A stretch of DNA of 64,000 nt from Rhizobium johnstonii 3841 (GCF_000009265.1 NC_008380.1:4216501-4280500); one strand, 5' to 3'. Positions 34,811 to 43,900 are shown, counted from the first letter of the stretch. The notes: generated by a model not told the origin, from the letters alone. Made by a program: numbers and translations.

Positions 34811-35842
34811 TCACTTCTCGGTCAGCTTCAGCTCGATGCGGCGGTTGGTAGAGCGCGCATCCGGCGTATCGCCAGGCGCGATCGGTTGGAACTCGCCGAA
34901 GCCGGCGGCAACCAGCCGGTCGGCCGGCACGCCCTGTGCAATCAGGAATTTGACGACCGAAATCGCACGTGCCGAGGAGAGTTCCCAATTGTCGCGATAG
35001 CGGCCCGTCCCGCCAAGCGGCACATTGTCGGTATGGCCGTCGACCCGCAGCACCCAGTTGATCTCCGGCGGAATTTCCTTGGCGAGATCGAGAAGGGCGG
35101 CGGCAAGCTTCGCCATCTCGGTCTGCCCCTCCGGGTTGAGATCGGCGCCGCCCGAGGGAAACAGCACTTCCGACTGGAAGACGAACCGGTCGCCGACGAT
35201 GCGGATATTCTCGCGGTCCGATAGGATCTCGCGCAGACGACCGAAGAAGTCGGACCGGTAGCGGTTCAGCTCCTGTACGCGCGCGGCGAGCGCCACGTTG
35301 AGGCGGCTGCCGAGGTCGGCGATCTTGGTCTGCGAGACCCGGTCTTTCTCCTCCGACGCCTGAAGGGCTGCTTCGACCGCGGCAATCTGTCTGCGAAGCG
35401 CTGCGATCTGCTGGTTCAGCAGTTCGACCTGGCTGAGCGCCCGTTCGCTCACCTGCTTCTGCTCGTCGAGCTCCTGCGTCATCGAGCCGATCCGCTTCTG
35501 CGCCGCATCCTGACCGCCCGAACCGGCATTCAGCAGCGCCTGCAGCCGCGAACGGTCACCTTCGGCGCTGGCAAGCGAAGCCTGCAGATTGGCGACCGAA
35601 TCCTGGAGATCCTGGTTGCTGCCCTTTTCGAGCGCGAGAAGCTGTGTCAATTCGTTGATCTGGCTGTTGAGGCGACTGAGCACCTCATCGCGTCCGGTGA
35701 TCTCGCGGCTGAGGATGAACTGCCCGACGACGAAGACCGTCAGCAGGAACATAATGGAGATGAGCAGCGTCGACAGCGCGTCGACGAAACCCGGCCAATA
35801 ATCCACCGTGCGTTCGCGGCGCCGGTTGCGGGCTAGAGCCAT
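34811..35842 (-). CDS. MotB/OmpA-like peptidoglycan-binding stator protein
   Basis: A 343-residue protein: one N-terminal membrane helix (DYWPGFVDALSTLLISIMFL, with Asp21 placed where MotB/ExbD carry the proton-binding aspartate), a coiled coil of about 150 residues, and a C-terminal OmpA domain with RVDGHTDNVPLGGTGRYRDN and LSSARAISVVKFL. Such proteins anchor ion-driven stators to the cell wall. It starts three bases after the stop of the MotA-like gene. Its coupled machine is not evident, as no flagellar genes lie here. Confidence 0.82.
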   Translation of the reverse strand: MALARNRRRERTVDYWPGFVDALSTLLISIMFLLTVFVVGQFILSREITGRDEVLSRLNSQINELTQLLALEKGSNQDLQDSVANLQASLASAEGDRSRLQALLNAGSGGQDAAQKRIGSMTQELDEQKQVSERALSQVELLNQQIAALRRQIAAVEAALQASEEKDRVSQTKIADLGSRLNVALAARVQELNRYRSDFFGRLREILSDRENIRIVGDRFVFQSEVLFPSGGADLNPEGQTEMAKLAAALLDLAKEIPPEINWVLRVDGHTDNVPLGGTGRYRDNWELSSARAISVVKFLIAQGVPADRLVAAGFGEFQPIAPGDTPDARSTNRRIELKLTEK

Positions 35843-35845
35843 GGC

Positions 35846-36952
35846 TTACTTGCCCTCGCTCTTTTCTGCCTGGCCGGCGCGGTCGCGCACGCGCTCGCCC
35901 CTCTCTCCTGCGCGCTCCTGCACGCCGATGCGTTCGGCAAGCCGGTCGAGCGTGCGACGCATCGCCTTGGCCTCGTCCTGCTGTGCCTCGATCCAGTCGC
36001 GCAGCATCTGCTGCTCGTTGCGCATGTTCTTGACGAGGCCCTGAATACCCTCGGCAAGGCTTGCCATGGCGGCGACGGAGCGCTGGCTGCCCGCACCACC
36101 CTCTTCAGAGACCTTGCGCAGATAATCGGAGAGCGCGCGCATGTCGTCCGACGAAGCGCCGGAAACAGCGTCGAGAGCGGGGGCAAGATGATCGGAGCCG
36201 ACATCCGTGACCGAGGAGAGCCAGTTTTCCAGTTCCATATAGAAGCGGTTTTGCGCGCGGCCTGCCTGCAGGTCGAGGAAGCCGAGAATGAGCGAGCCGG
36301 AAAGGCCGAGCAACGAGGAAGAGAAGGCCTGGCCCATGCCCGAAAGCGGCGTGGAAAGCCCTTCCTTCAGCGCCGAGAGCACGTCCCCGGTGCCGTTCGA
36401 GCCGGCATCGAGCGACTGGATGACAATGCTGATCGAACCAATCGTGCCGATGAGGCCCCAGAAGGTGCCGAGCAGGCCGAGGAAGACTAAGAGGCCGATC
36501 AGGTAGCGTGAAACGTCGCGCGATTCGTCGAGGCGGCTGGCAATCGAATCGAGGATCGAGCGCAGCGCCGTCGTCGACAGCGACACTGCGGACTTGCGGC
36601 TGCCGAGCAGCGCCCGCATTGGCGCAAGCAGCCGCGGATTGCGGTTGACCTTGTCGACGCTGCCGGCGGCGCGGAAGGAATTAAACCAGCGCACCTCGGG
36701 GCGAAGCGCCAGTACATGGTTGAAAACAAGGATGATTCCGACCGCGAGAACGCCGACGATCAGGCCGTTGAGGCCCGGATTGTGCATGAAGGCGGTCTGC
36801 GTCTGGCGGAAGAGGATAGCGGCGATAAAACCGACGATGACGAGGAAAAGCAGCATCGTCCAGAGGAAGGGCATGGGGCTCGAAAGCCTGTTGGCATAAA
36901 TGCCCGCCGTCTTTTCGGTGGAGCCGATCTCCGCCACATTCACATTTTCCAT
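35846..36952 (-). CDS. MotA/TolQ-like stator membrane protein
   Basis: A 368-residue membrane protein with helices near residues 28-48, 62-80, 155-178 and 205-225. The pair GLLGTFWGLIGTIGSI and STPLSGMGQAFSSSLLGLSG fits the MotA/TolQ/ExbB proton-channel domain. A cytoplasmic tail of about 130 residues rich in charged heptads follows (LVKNMRNEQQMLRDWIEAQQ). With the OmpA-like partner it forms a two-gene stator set of MotAB/TolQR type. The ATG has ggagg ten bases upstream. What it drives is unknown. Confidence 0.8.
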   Translation of the reverse strand: MENVNVAEIGSTEKTAGIYANRLSSPMPFLWTMLLFLVIVGFIAAILFRQTQTAFMHNPGLNGLIVGVLAVGIILVFNHVLALRPEVRWFNSFRAAGSVDKVNRNPRLLAPMRALLGSRKSAVSLSTTALRSILDSIASRLDESRDVSRYLIGLLVFLGLLGTFWGLIGTIGSISIVIQSLDAGSNGTGDVLSALKEGLSTPLSGMGQAFSSSLLGLSGSLILGFLDLQAGRAQNRFYMELENWLSSVTDVGSDHLAPALDAVSGASSDDMRALSDYLRKVSEEGGAGSQRSVAAMASLAEGIQGLVKNMRNEQQMLRDWIEAQQDEAKAMRRTLDRLAERIGVQERAGERGERVRDRAGQAEKSEGK

Positions 36953-37063
36953 AGGGTCGCTGCCTCCGGAGTCATTGCTGGCGGAGACTAGAGCAACATT
37001 GTGCCGAATTGAAGTATGCCGGGGCGAAAACCGTGACTTTACAACAGCCAGATTTTCGTTCGG

Positions 37064-37864
37064 TCACTTGGCGGGAACCGGCCGCTTGACGACTTCGATC
37101 AGCGCCTTGTGGATAATCTCGTTGCCGGCGACGATCGCGCCGCTCTCCAGCATCGTTGCGCCACCGTCCCAGTCGGTGGCGAAACCGCCGGCTTCGCGGA
37201 TGAGCAGGATGCCGGCCGCCATGTCCCACGGCGCAAGCTCGGCCTCCCAGAAACCGTCGAAACGCCCGGCCGCGACATAGGCGAGGTCGAGGGTCGGCGA
37301 GCCCAGGCGCCGGATGCCCGCCACTTCGCCCATCACGTGGCGAAGCTCGACCAGGAACTTGCCGTGATTGCGCTTGCCGAGCGCCGGCACGCCACAGCCG
37401 ATGACGCTATCCGACAGCGCCCGACGCGCGGCGACGCGCAGGCGCCGGTCGTTGAGGAAGGCGCCGCCGCCGCGCTCGGCGGTATAGAGTTCGTCGGTCG
37501 CCGGATTGAAGACGACGGCGGCAACGATCTCGCCATTGCGTTCGAGCGCGATCGAGACCGCGAAGGCCGGGATGCCGTGCAAAAAGTTGGTCGTGCCGTC
37601 GAGCGGGTCGACGATCCAGCGATGCGCGCCGTCGGTGCCGTTGATTTCCTCGCTTTCCTCACCGAGGAAGCCATAGGTCGGACGCGCCTTGAGCAGCTCT
37701 TCCCTGACGATCTTTTCGGCCTTGCGGTCGGCGGTGGAAACGAAATCGCCCGGTCCCTTCACGGAAACCTGCAGGTTCTGCACTTCGCCGAAATCACGTC
37801 CCAGCGACTTTCCTGCCTTGAGGGCAGCCTGAACCATGACATTGAGAAGAGCTGAACGGGCCAT
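37064..37864 (-). CDS. suhB: Inositol monophosphatase family protein SuhB
   Basis: A 266-residue phosphatase with the metal-binding blocks in order: GEESEE near residue 69, WIVDPLDGTTNFLHG near 82 and WDMAAGILLIREAGG near 213. These hold the Mg2+ ions for hydrolysis of inositol 1-phosphate; in bacteria SuhB also aids rRNA transcription. Start at ATG 37864 behind aaggaaaa; a longer open frame reaches 37933. It is transcribed toward the stator pair, with 110 bases between. Confidence 0.92.
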   Translation of the reverse strand: MARSALLNVMVQAALKAGKSLGRDFGEVQNLQVSVKGPGDFVSTADRKAEKIVREELLKARPTYGFLGEESEEINGTDGAHRWIVDPLDGTTNFLHGIPAFAVSIALERNGEIVAAVVFNPATDELYTAERGGGAFLNDRRLRVAARRALSDSVIGCGVPALGKRNHGKFLVELRHVMGEVAGIRRLGSPTLDLAYVAAGRFDGFWEAELAPWDMAAGILLIREAGGFATDWDGGATMLESGAIVAGNEIIHKALIEVVKRPVPAK

Positions 37865-38046
37865 CGGCGCATTTTTCCTTGGGACTGATACGGGGCGCGC
37901 GCGCTGCCAGGGGCGGGAATTGTCCCTGAACATGCATGACAGGCAGCACTGCGAAGATTGGCGGCCTCAAGACCACAAAATCAGGGAAATTTCAAGGGGA
38001 GGCACGCATGGCTGCCCTGCGGCGCCAGAAACCATTAATTTTATTC

Positions 38047-38062
38047 TGGACAGATCAGTCCA
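38047..38062. promoter_or_regulatory. TetR operator-like palindrome, site 1
   Basis: TGGACAGATCAGTCCA is a 16-base palindrome with one mismatch, 20 bases before the TetR start. A related site lies before the next gene. Confidence 0.6.
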
Positions 38063-38082
38063 ATAAGAGTAGAAGCCTCGTC

Positions 38083-38661
38083 ATGGCACGACACAAGGAA
38101 TTCGATCGCGACACCGCCCTTCATGCCGCCATCGGCGTATTTTCCGAGCACGGCTATGAAGGCACCTCGACCGAGGAATTGCTGACGGCGATGAAGATCA
38201 GCCGGCAAAGCATGTACGACACCTTCGGCGACAAGCGCGGCCTCTATCTGGAAGCGCTGAAGCGCTACAATGTGGAGAGCATCGACAAGATCATCGCGGA
38301 TCTTCGCCGGGAAGGCCGGCCGATCGAGGCGCTGGAAGGCGCTCTTGTCGCCTTCGCCTCGCGTCCCGCTGCCGAGGCGCGGCGCGGCTGCCTCGGTGTC
38401 AGCGCCATCTGTGAATTCGGCCGCACCGATGCCGAGGTCGCAGCTCTTACCGACAGCGCCGGCCACGCGCTTCACGCGGCGATCGAGAGCCTTCTCGGTG
38501 AGGCTCGCAGGACCGGAGATCTCGCAACAGATATCGATATCGCCGACGCCATTCCGTTTCTCGGCGCTGCCCTGTCGGGCATGAAAGTCAGCGCCCGAAA
38601 CGGCGCCCCACCTGCGACGCTCCGCGGTATCGCACGCATGGCGATCAGAAGCCTCCGCTGA
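38083..38661 (+). CDS. TetR family transcriptional regulator
   Basis: A 192-residue TetR protein. The HTH spans ALHAAIGVFSEHGYEGTS, EELLTAMKISRQSMYDTFG and DKRGLYLEALKRY (residues 13-63); the ligand domain ends MAIRSLR. ATG 38083 begins MARHKEFDRD; the longer frame from 37936 is not supported. The palindromes before it and before the following dehydrogenase suggest it represses itself and that gene in response to a small molecule. Confidence 0.88.
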   Translation: MARHKEFDRDTALHAAIGVFSEHGYEGTSTEELLTAMKISRQSMYDTFGDKRGLYLEALKRYNVESIDKIIADLRREGRPIEALEGALVAFASRPAAEARRGCLGVSAICEFGRTDAEVAALTDSAGHALHAAIESLLGEARRTGDLATDIDIADAIPFLGAALSGMKVSARNGAPPATLRGIARMAIRSLR

Positions 38662-38701
38662 CGAAGGGACAACTCCGAAGTGGCCTTTCCATGGGCAATT
38701 C

Positions 38702-38717
38702 TAGACTGATCAATCCA
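38702..38717. promoter_or_regulatory. TetR operator-like palindrome, site 2
   Basis: TAGACTGATCAATCCA, read on the other strand as TGGATTGATCAGTCTA, aligns with site 1 as TGGAYTGATCWGTCYA. It lies 18 bases before the SDR start. Confidence 0.55.
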
Positions 38718-38734
38718 AAACAAAGGAAACCTAC

Positions 38735-39475
38735 ATGTCTCAACCCCATTCCACCAAGATCGCCCTCGTCACCGGCGGCTCGCGCGGCATCGGTGCCGCC
38801 ATCGTCCGAAGGCTCGCCGCTGACGGCGCCGCCGTTGCCTTCACCTATTCCAGCTCGGAGCACAAGGCGAAGGCGATCGTCGCCGAATTGGAGGCTGCCG
38901 GCGGCAGGGCGCTGGCGATCCGGGCCGACAGTGCCGATGCGAAAGCCGTACAGGATGCCGTCGCGCTGACAGCCGAGACCTTTGGCGGTCTCGACATTCT
39001 CGTCAGCAATGCCGGGATTCTCATCCTCAACCCGCTCGACGACTATTCGCTCGAAGATTTCGACCGGATGTTCGCCGTTAATGTCCGCGCTGCCTTCGTC
39101 GGCATCCAGGCAGCGGCAAGACATATGAAGGAAGGCGGCCGCATCATCACCATCGGCAGCGTCACCGCCGATCGCAGCGGCTTTCCGACCTCCGCGGTCT
39201 ACAGCATGACGAAGGGCGCGATCGCCTCGATGACCCGCGGCCTCGCCCGCGATCTCGGCCCACGCGGCATCACCATCAACAACGTCCAGCCCGGCCCGAC
39301 GGCGACCGACATGAACCCCAATGAGGACGATCATGAGCGCCTCAAGCCGCTGATGGCGCTTGGCCGCCTGGGTGAGGACCGCGAGATCGCCGGCCTCGCC
39401 GCCTATCTCGCCAGTGCCGAGGCCGCCTTCGTCACCGGCGCCAGCCTGACGATCGACGGCGGTTATCTCGCCTGA
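38735..39475 (+). CDS. Classical SDR oxidoreductase
   Basis: A 246-residue short-chain dehydrogenase: cofactor loop TGGSRGIGAAIVRRL (residues 11-25), NNAG-equivalent SNAGIL near 91, catalytic Ser in TIGSVTADRSG and Tyr-x3-Lys in YSMTKGA near residue 154. The shape TDMNPNEDDH suggests a 3-oxoacyl-ACP-reductase-like enzyme. Its substrate is probably the inducer or a relative of the inducer sensed by the TetR protein. The ATG follows aaaggaaacctac. Confidence 0.87.
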   Translation: MSQPHSTKIALVTGGSRGIGAAIVRRLAADGAAVAFTYSSSEHKAKAIVAELEAAGGRALAIRADSADAKAVQDAVALTAETFGGLDILVSNAGILILNPLDDYSLEDFDRMFAVNVRAAFVGIQAAARHMKEGGRIITIGSVTADRSGFPTSAVYSMTKGAIASMTRGLARDLGPRGITINNVQPGPTATDMNPNEDDHERLKPLMALGRLGEDREIAGLAAYLASAEAAFVTGASLTIDGGYLA

Positions 39476-39498
39476 ATACCGAACCTGCACGGCTATGA

Positions 39499-39534
39499 TC
39501 AAAAGCCGGCGGCATCCTGCGATACCGCCGGCTT
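39499..39534 (-). terminator. Terminator of the chemotaxis operon (also faces the SDR gene)
   Basis: Ten-bp arms AAGCCGGCGG and CCGCCGGCTT; on the minus strand the second arm is followed by TTTTGATC, about 24 bases beyond the cheB stop. Confidence 0.72.
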
Positions 39535-39557
39535 CAGTCGGTTCCGTTGAAACCGAT

Positions 39558-40655
39558 TTAAAACTTCTGCTGCGTTATCAGTACTTCGCGGGCGATCTGG
39601 TCGAGCGGCAGGATCCGATCGACGCCGCCTTTGGCGATCGCCTCCTTCGGCATGCCGAAAACAACAGAACTCGCCTCGTCCTGCGCCACCGTGTAGGCGC
39701 CGGCCTGATGCATTTCCAGCATGCCGCGCGCGCCGTCATCGCCCATGCCGGTCATGATGATTCCCATGGCGTTCGAGCCGGCCGAGCGCGCCGCCGAGCG
39801 GAAGAGCACGTCGACGGAAGGCCGGTGGCGCGACACCAGCGGCCCGGTCTTGACGCTCACATAGTAGCGCGCACCCTGGCGCTCGAGCAGCATGTGCTTG
39901 TCGCCTGGCGCGATCAGCACATGGCCGCGCAGCACCGGATCGCCATCGACGGCTTCCTTGACCTCAACCTCGCAGAGCCCGTTCAGCCGCTTGGCGAAGG
40001 CGGCGGTGAATTTCTCCGGCATATGCTGGACGATCACCATGCCAGGTGCATTGGCCGGCAGTTCCTCCAGGAACTCGCGCAGCGCTTCCGTGCCGCCGGT
40101 GGAGGCGCCGACGCAGACGACCATCTCCGTCGTCTTCGCCATGGCCCGCCCCGTCGGCGGCGGCAGCATCACATCCGCCGTCAGCTTCTTGGCCGGCCCT
40201 TCCACTGAGGCCGAGCGGATGGTTCCGGCGGCGCGGCGGACGTTGGAAAGCCGTGCATGCGAAGCGCTCTTGACGACTTCGCGAATACGCATCGCGTCGT
40301 CGGAAAGGCTGTCGGCGGCGCCGATCTTCGACTTCAGGATGACGTCAACGGCACCGGCCTCCAGCGCCTGGAGCAGCGTTTCCGATCCCGCCTCCGTCAG
40401 CGACGAACACATCACGACAGGGATCGGCCGCTGCGACATCAGCTTGCGCAGGAAGGTGATGCCATCCATGCGCGGCATCTCGACGTCGAGCGTGATGACA
40501 TCGGGGATCTCTTCCTGCAACTTCCGCGCCGCCATGAACGGGTCGGATGCGACCGCCATGATCTCGATATCGGGATCCTGCTCCAGCACATGCGTCAGCG
40601 TCTGGCGGATGCTGGCGGAATCGTCGATGATGAGAACGCGAATTTTCTTAGCCAT
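39558..40655 (-). CDS. cheB: Chemotaxis protein-glutamate methylesterase CheB
   Basis: A 365-residue CheB. The receiver domain has Asp11/Asp12 and the phospho-acceptor Asp57 in VITLDVEMPRMDG; the methylesterase domain shows the serine in VGASTGGTEALREF near 175, the histidine in IVQHMPEKF near 202 and the aspartate in GMGDDGARGM near 298. It removes methyl groups from receptors when phosphorylated by CheA. It closes the operon. Its stop codon lies in accgatttaa, resembling the tail of the family 1 repeats. Confidence 0.95.
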   Translation of the reverse strand: MAKKIRVLIIDDSASIRQTLTHVLEQDPDIEIMAVASDPFMAARKLQEEIPDVITLDVEMPRMDGITFLRKLMSQRPIPVVMCSSLTEAGSETLLQALEAGAVDVILKSKIGAADSLSDDAMRIREVVKSASHARLSNVRRAAGTIRSASVEGPAKKLTADVMLPPPTGRAMAKTTEMVVCVGASTGGTEALREFLEELPANAPGMVIVQHMPEKFTAAFAKRLNGLCEVEVKEAVDGDPVLRGHVLIAPGDKHMLLERQGARYYVSVKTGPLVSRHRPSVDVLFRSAARSAGSNAMGIIMTGMGDDGARGMLEMHQAGAYTVAQDEASSVVFGMPKEAIAKGGVDRILPLDQIAREVLITQQKF

Positions 40656-40664
40656 GAGTGCCCC

Positions 40665-40716
40665 TAATGCATGCCGTCCAGAAGTGCGCAGCGGTTTTGG
40701 GATGACGCGATGCGCT
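40665..40716. repeat. Intergenic repeat, family 2 (copy c)
   Basis: The stretch taatgcatgccgtccagaag then tgcgcagcggttttggg and gatgacgcgatgc lies in the 61-base space between cheR and cheB and ends at the cheR stop. It shares the ccg-cagcggttttgggatgac core with copies at 2264 and 32474. Confidence 0.6.
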
Positions 40717-41574
40717 TTAGATACGCTGAAACACCGTATTCGAGACCTGCTTCAACGGCAGATCGAAGCCGGTGATCGATTCGGAGTGACCGATGAACAT
40801 GTAGCCGCCCTTGGCCAGGCAGGCGCAGAGGCGGTTGAGCACACCGGCCTGGGTCTGCTTGTCGAAGTAGATTAGCACGTTGCGGCAGAAGATGACGTGC
40901 ATCGGTTCGCCGATCGCGTATTTCTCGTCCATCAGGTTCATACGGGCAAAGCCGATCTTGCTACGCAGTTTCGGCGTGATGCGCACCTCCCGCCGACCCG
41001 GCTGCTTGGCCGTCAGCACGTATTTGCGCTGCAGGTCGCGCGGCACGGGTGCGATCAAGTCCTCCGGATAGATGCCGCGGCGCGCCGTCTGCAGCACGTC
41101 GGTGGAAAGATCCGTCGCCAGTACACTGTAGGAGACGTCGTTGCGGCCTTCGGTAAATTCCGCCAGCACCATCGCCATCGTGTAGGGTTCCGCCCCCGTC
41201 GAGCAAGCCGAACTCCAGGTGCGGATGGTCCGCACGCCGCTATTGGAGATCGCCGGCAACGCCACGCTCTGCAGATAGTCGAAATGCTTGGCTTCGCGGA
41301 AGAAGTCGGTCTTGTTCGTCGTCACCACGTCGATCAGGTAGACGGTTTCCTGGGCGAGGCCATCCTCATTGAACAGGAAGTCGCAATAATCGTCGAAGGT
41401 GCCGTGGTTGGTTGCGCGAAGGCGGCGCCTCAACCGCCCTTCGAGCATCGTCAGCTTGGTCGGCGGCATCTTGATGCCGCTATAGTCGTAGATGAACCGG
41501 GCAAGCTTGTCGAAATTGCGCTTGCTGATCCGGTCACCCGGCAATTGGGTTTCCACCGCTGCTGCCATACTCAT
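40717..41574 (-). CDS. cheR: Chemotaxis protein methyltransferase CheR
   Basis: A 285-residue SAM-dependent enzyme: the N-terminal helical domain ends around LRRRLRATNHGTFDDYC, and the catalytic part has TTNKTDFFREAKHFD near 105, WSSACSTGAEPYTMAM near 137 and VIFCRNVLIYFDKQTQ near 229. It methylates receptor glutamates. ATG 41574 has ggagacc eight bases upstream. It lies 29 bases after cheW with no terminator, in the same operon. Confidence 0.94.
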   Translation of the reverse strand: MSMAAAVETQLPGDRISKRNFDKLARFIYDYSGIKMPPTKLTMLEGRLRRRLRATNHGTFDDYCDFLFNEDGLAQETVYLIDVVTTNKTDFFREAKHFDYLQSVALPAISNSGVRTIRTWSSACSTGAEPYTMAMVLAEFTEGRNDVSYSVLATDLSTDVLQTARRGIYPEDLIAPVPRDLQRKYVLTAKQPGRREVRITPKLRSKIGFARMNLMDEKYAIGEPMHVIFCRNVLIYFDKQTQAGVLNRLCACLAKGGYMFIGHSESITGFDLPLKQVSNTVFQRI

Positions 41575-41603
41575 AGAATGCAGGTCTCCGAGTTGATGCG
41601 CGG

Positions 41604-42086
41604 TCAGGCCGCCGATTGCAGTACCGAGGCGTCCTCGCGCGACAGTAAGCGTGCAAGATCGATGATGACGACGAAGCCGTTCTCACGGCGAACGACGCCG
41701 GCGATATAGTCCGAGCGCCAGCGCACGCCGATATCGGGCGCCGCCTCGATCTGCTCGCGCCGGAACGGCGTGACCTCGAAGACGCGGTCGGCGACGAGGC
41801 CGAGCGTCAGCAGCCGGCTTTCCATAGGAACGTCGAGGACAAGCACCCGCGTGTGCGGCGTCGGCACGGTCTTCGTCATGCCGAGCTTCAATCGAAGGTC
41901 GATCGTCGGCACGCCCTGCCCGCGCACGTCGCGCAGGCCGAGCAGATAGTCGGGACCATTCGGAATCTTGAAAGCTTCCGCATAGTCGAGGATTTCCCGT
42001 ACCACTTCAACCGGCACGGCGAAAATCTCCTCGCCGAGGCTGAAGGTCACGAATTGCGCTTCCAGAGATGTGGTGGCCATGATCAT
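41604..42086 (-). CDS. cheW: Chemotaxis coupling protein CheW (second copy)
   Basis: A 160-residue CheW: QFVTFSLGEEIFAVPVEVV, PNGPDYLLGLRDVRGQGVP and RRENGFVVIIDLARLL. It bridges receptors and CheA. Its start overlaps the upstream receptor's stop by four bases (ATGA), showing translational coupling. Having two cheW genes, one beside cheA and one beside the receptors, suggests either dosage or distinct receptor groups. Confidence 0.93.
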   Translation of the reverse strand: MIMATTSLEAQFVTFSLGEEIFAVPVEVVREILDYAEAFKIPNGPDYLLGLRDVRGQGVPTIDLRLKLGMTKTVPTPHTRVLVLDVPMESRLLTLGLVADRVFEVTPFRREQIEAAPDIGVRWRSDYIAGVVRRENGFVVIIDLARLLSREDASVLQSAA

Positions 42087-43900
42087 GCGCTTTCCTTGAA
42101 TTCGGCGTCCCCATCATCGGGACCGCCCATCGAGAGATCGAGAGCGAAGCCTTTCACCCGCGCCTGCTGGCCGGCGACGCTGTTGGCTGCCGGCTTCTTG
42201 GGCGCAGGCTTGCGGGCGGTGGTAGGAGCCGGGCTGCGGACCGTCATCCTGGCGGCCGGTGCGCGCTCGCGGCGCCCGCCCGCCGTATCGACCTTGAAGA
42301 AGGCGATCGACGTCTGAAGTTCCTCAGCCTGAGAAGCGAGTTCTTCCGAAGTCGCGGACATCTGCTCGGAGGCGCCGGCATTCTGCTGCGTCACCTTGTC
42401 GAGCTGCTGGATCGCCTCGTTGATCTGCGCCGCACCGACATCCTGTTCGCGGCAAGCGGCACTGATCTCGGAGACAAGCTCCGCCGTCTTGCGGATGTCG
42501 GGCACTAGGCGACCAAGCATGTCGCCGGCTTCCTGGGCCGCCTTGACCGTATCGCCCGACATCGAGCTGATTTCGGCAGCGGCCGACTGGCTGCGTTCGG
42601 CCAGCTTGCGCACCTCGGAGGCAACGACCGCAAAACCCTTGCCGTGTTCGCCGGCACGTGCCGCTTCGACGGCCGCGTTGAGAGCCAGCAGATCGGTCTG
42701 ACGGGCAATTTCCTGGACGATGCCGATCTTTTCGGCGATGGTCCGCATCGCCTGCACGGCACGCGTCACCGCTTCGCCGCTGGCTTCGGCATCCTTGGCC
42801 GACTGGCGGGCGATCTTCTCGGTCTGGGAAGCGTTGTCGGCATTCTGCTTGATATTGGCGGCCATCTCTTCCATCGAAGCCGAAGCTTCTTCGGCGGAAG
42901 CCGCCTGTTCGGTGGCGCCCTGCGACACCTGTTCGGAGCTCGACGACAGTTCCTGGCTGCCGGCCGAGACATTCTCGGCGGCTGCGATGGCGTCGGCGAC
43001 AACGCCGCGCAGGCGTTCGACCATCTGCTCGAGCGCGATACCCAGCGTATCTTTCTCCGACAGCGGCTTCGGAGAAACCGTCAGGTCGCCGTTCGAGATC
43101 TGGCTGGCGATCGTCGCGGTATTGCGCAGGTTCGCCGTCATCCGGCTCATCGAATGGACGAGATCGCGGATTTCGTCGTTGCTCTTGTGCTCGATGTTCT
43201 GTTCGAGATCGCCGATGCTGACGGCATCGGCAAGACTGACGGCGCGCTTCAGGCCGCGCGAGATATTGAGTAGGATCCAGATCGCCGCCGCCGACGAGAC
43301 GATGATCAGGCCGATCGTCATCATGACAAGCAGATTGCGCGACTGGGCATATTGATCGTTGGTGGCGGCGTCGGTTTCGGCGACGTTGCCGGTCACCGTG
43401 TCGTTCAGCTTGGTGAGAATGCCGAGCAGCTGGGTCGTCACCAACTGGCCTTCGCCCATCGAAATGATGCCGGCCTGGGCGTTGGATTCCGTCGTGTTCT
43501 GCTTGGCGAGATCGGCGACACGATCCTGCAGCGCCGTCCACTTGCCGTAGAGTTCGCCGAATTGTGCCATGCCGGTCTTGATCTCCGGATCGTCGGAGGC
43601 GGCGAGGCGGCCCTGGAGCGTCTTGATGAGCTCGCGCTGCTGCGAGATCTCGTCGACATAGCCGGTGATCTTGCTGGCGTCGGTATTGATGATCGCGTCC
43701 TTTTCGGCGCGAATGGAGCGCATCACGGCGTCGGAAAGATCGCCGGAATCGCGCAGGTTGGTAACCGGACCGGCAACCATGACCGAAATGTCGCTGTTCA
43801 GCGACGAGAGATTGTAGATCGAAAGACCAGCCATGGCGCAGGTCAGGAGAACGATGAAACCGAACACCAGGCTCAGTTTAAGTTTGATTGTGAAGCGCAT
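42083..43900 (-). CDS. Methyl-accepting chemotaxis protein with two HAMP-like units
   Basis: A 605-residue receptor. TM1 (LSLVFGFIVLLTCAMAGL), a periplasmic four-helix domain to about 185, and TM2 (IGLIIVSSAAAIWILL) lead to two HAMP-like segments (ADAVSIGDLEQNIEHK and ASQISNGDLTVSPKPLSEKD). The tip has LLALNAAVEAARAGEHGKGF. A basic linker ends in the tail FALDLSMGGPDDGDAEFKESA. ATG 43900 follows a ggggg-rich site; a TTG at 43906 is less likely. Its ligand is unknown. Confidence 0.93.
   Translation of the reverse strand: MRFTIKLKLSLVFGFIVLLTCAMAGLSIYNLSSLNSDISVMVAGPVTNLRDSGDLSDAVMRSIRAEKDAIINTDASKITGYVDEISQQRELIKTLQGRLAASDDPEIKTGMAQFGELYGKWTALQDRVADLAKQNTTESNAQAGIISMGEGQLVTTQLLGILTKLNDTVTGNVAETDAATNDQYAQSRNLLVMMTIGLIIVSSAAAIWILLNISRGLKRAVSLADAVSIGDLEQNIEHKSNDEIRDLVHSMSRMTANLRNTATIASQISNGDLTVSPKPLSEKDTLGIALEQMVERLRGVVADAIAAAENVSAGSQELSSSSEQVSQGATEQAASAEEASASMEEMAANIKQNADNASQTEKIARQSAKDAEASGEAVTRAVQAMRTIAEKIGIVQEIARQTDLLALNAAVEAARAGEHGKGFAVVASEVRKLAERSQSAAAEISSMSGDTVKAAQEAGDMLGRLVPDIRKTAELVSEISAACREQDVGAAQINEAIQQLDKVTQQNAGASEQMSATSEELASQAEELQTSIAFFKVDTAGGRRERAPAARMTVRSPAPTTARKPAPKKPAANSVAGQQARVKGFALDLSMGGPDDGDAEFKESA

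Noticed and set aside
34811..36952. Zorya-type ZorAB defence genes
   Set aside because: The MotA/OmpA-like pair resembles ZorAB only in general plan; no ZorC, ZorD or ZorE gene is adjacent and neighbours are core chromosomal genes.
36953..38082. suhB-associated small RNA (Rfam suhB family)
   Set aside because: I looked on both sides of suhB for a hairpin with a T-run and a pyrimidine-rich loop and found none convincing.
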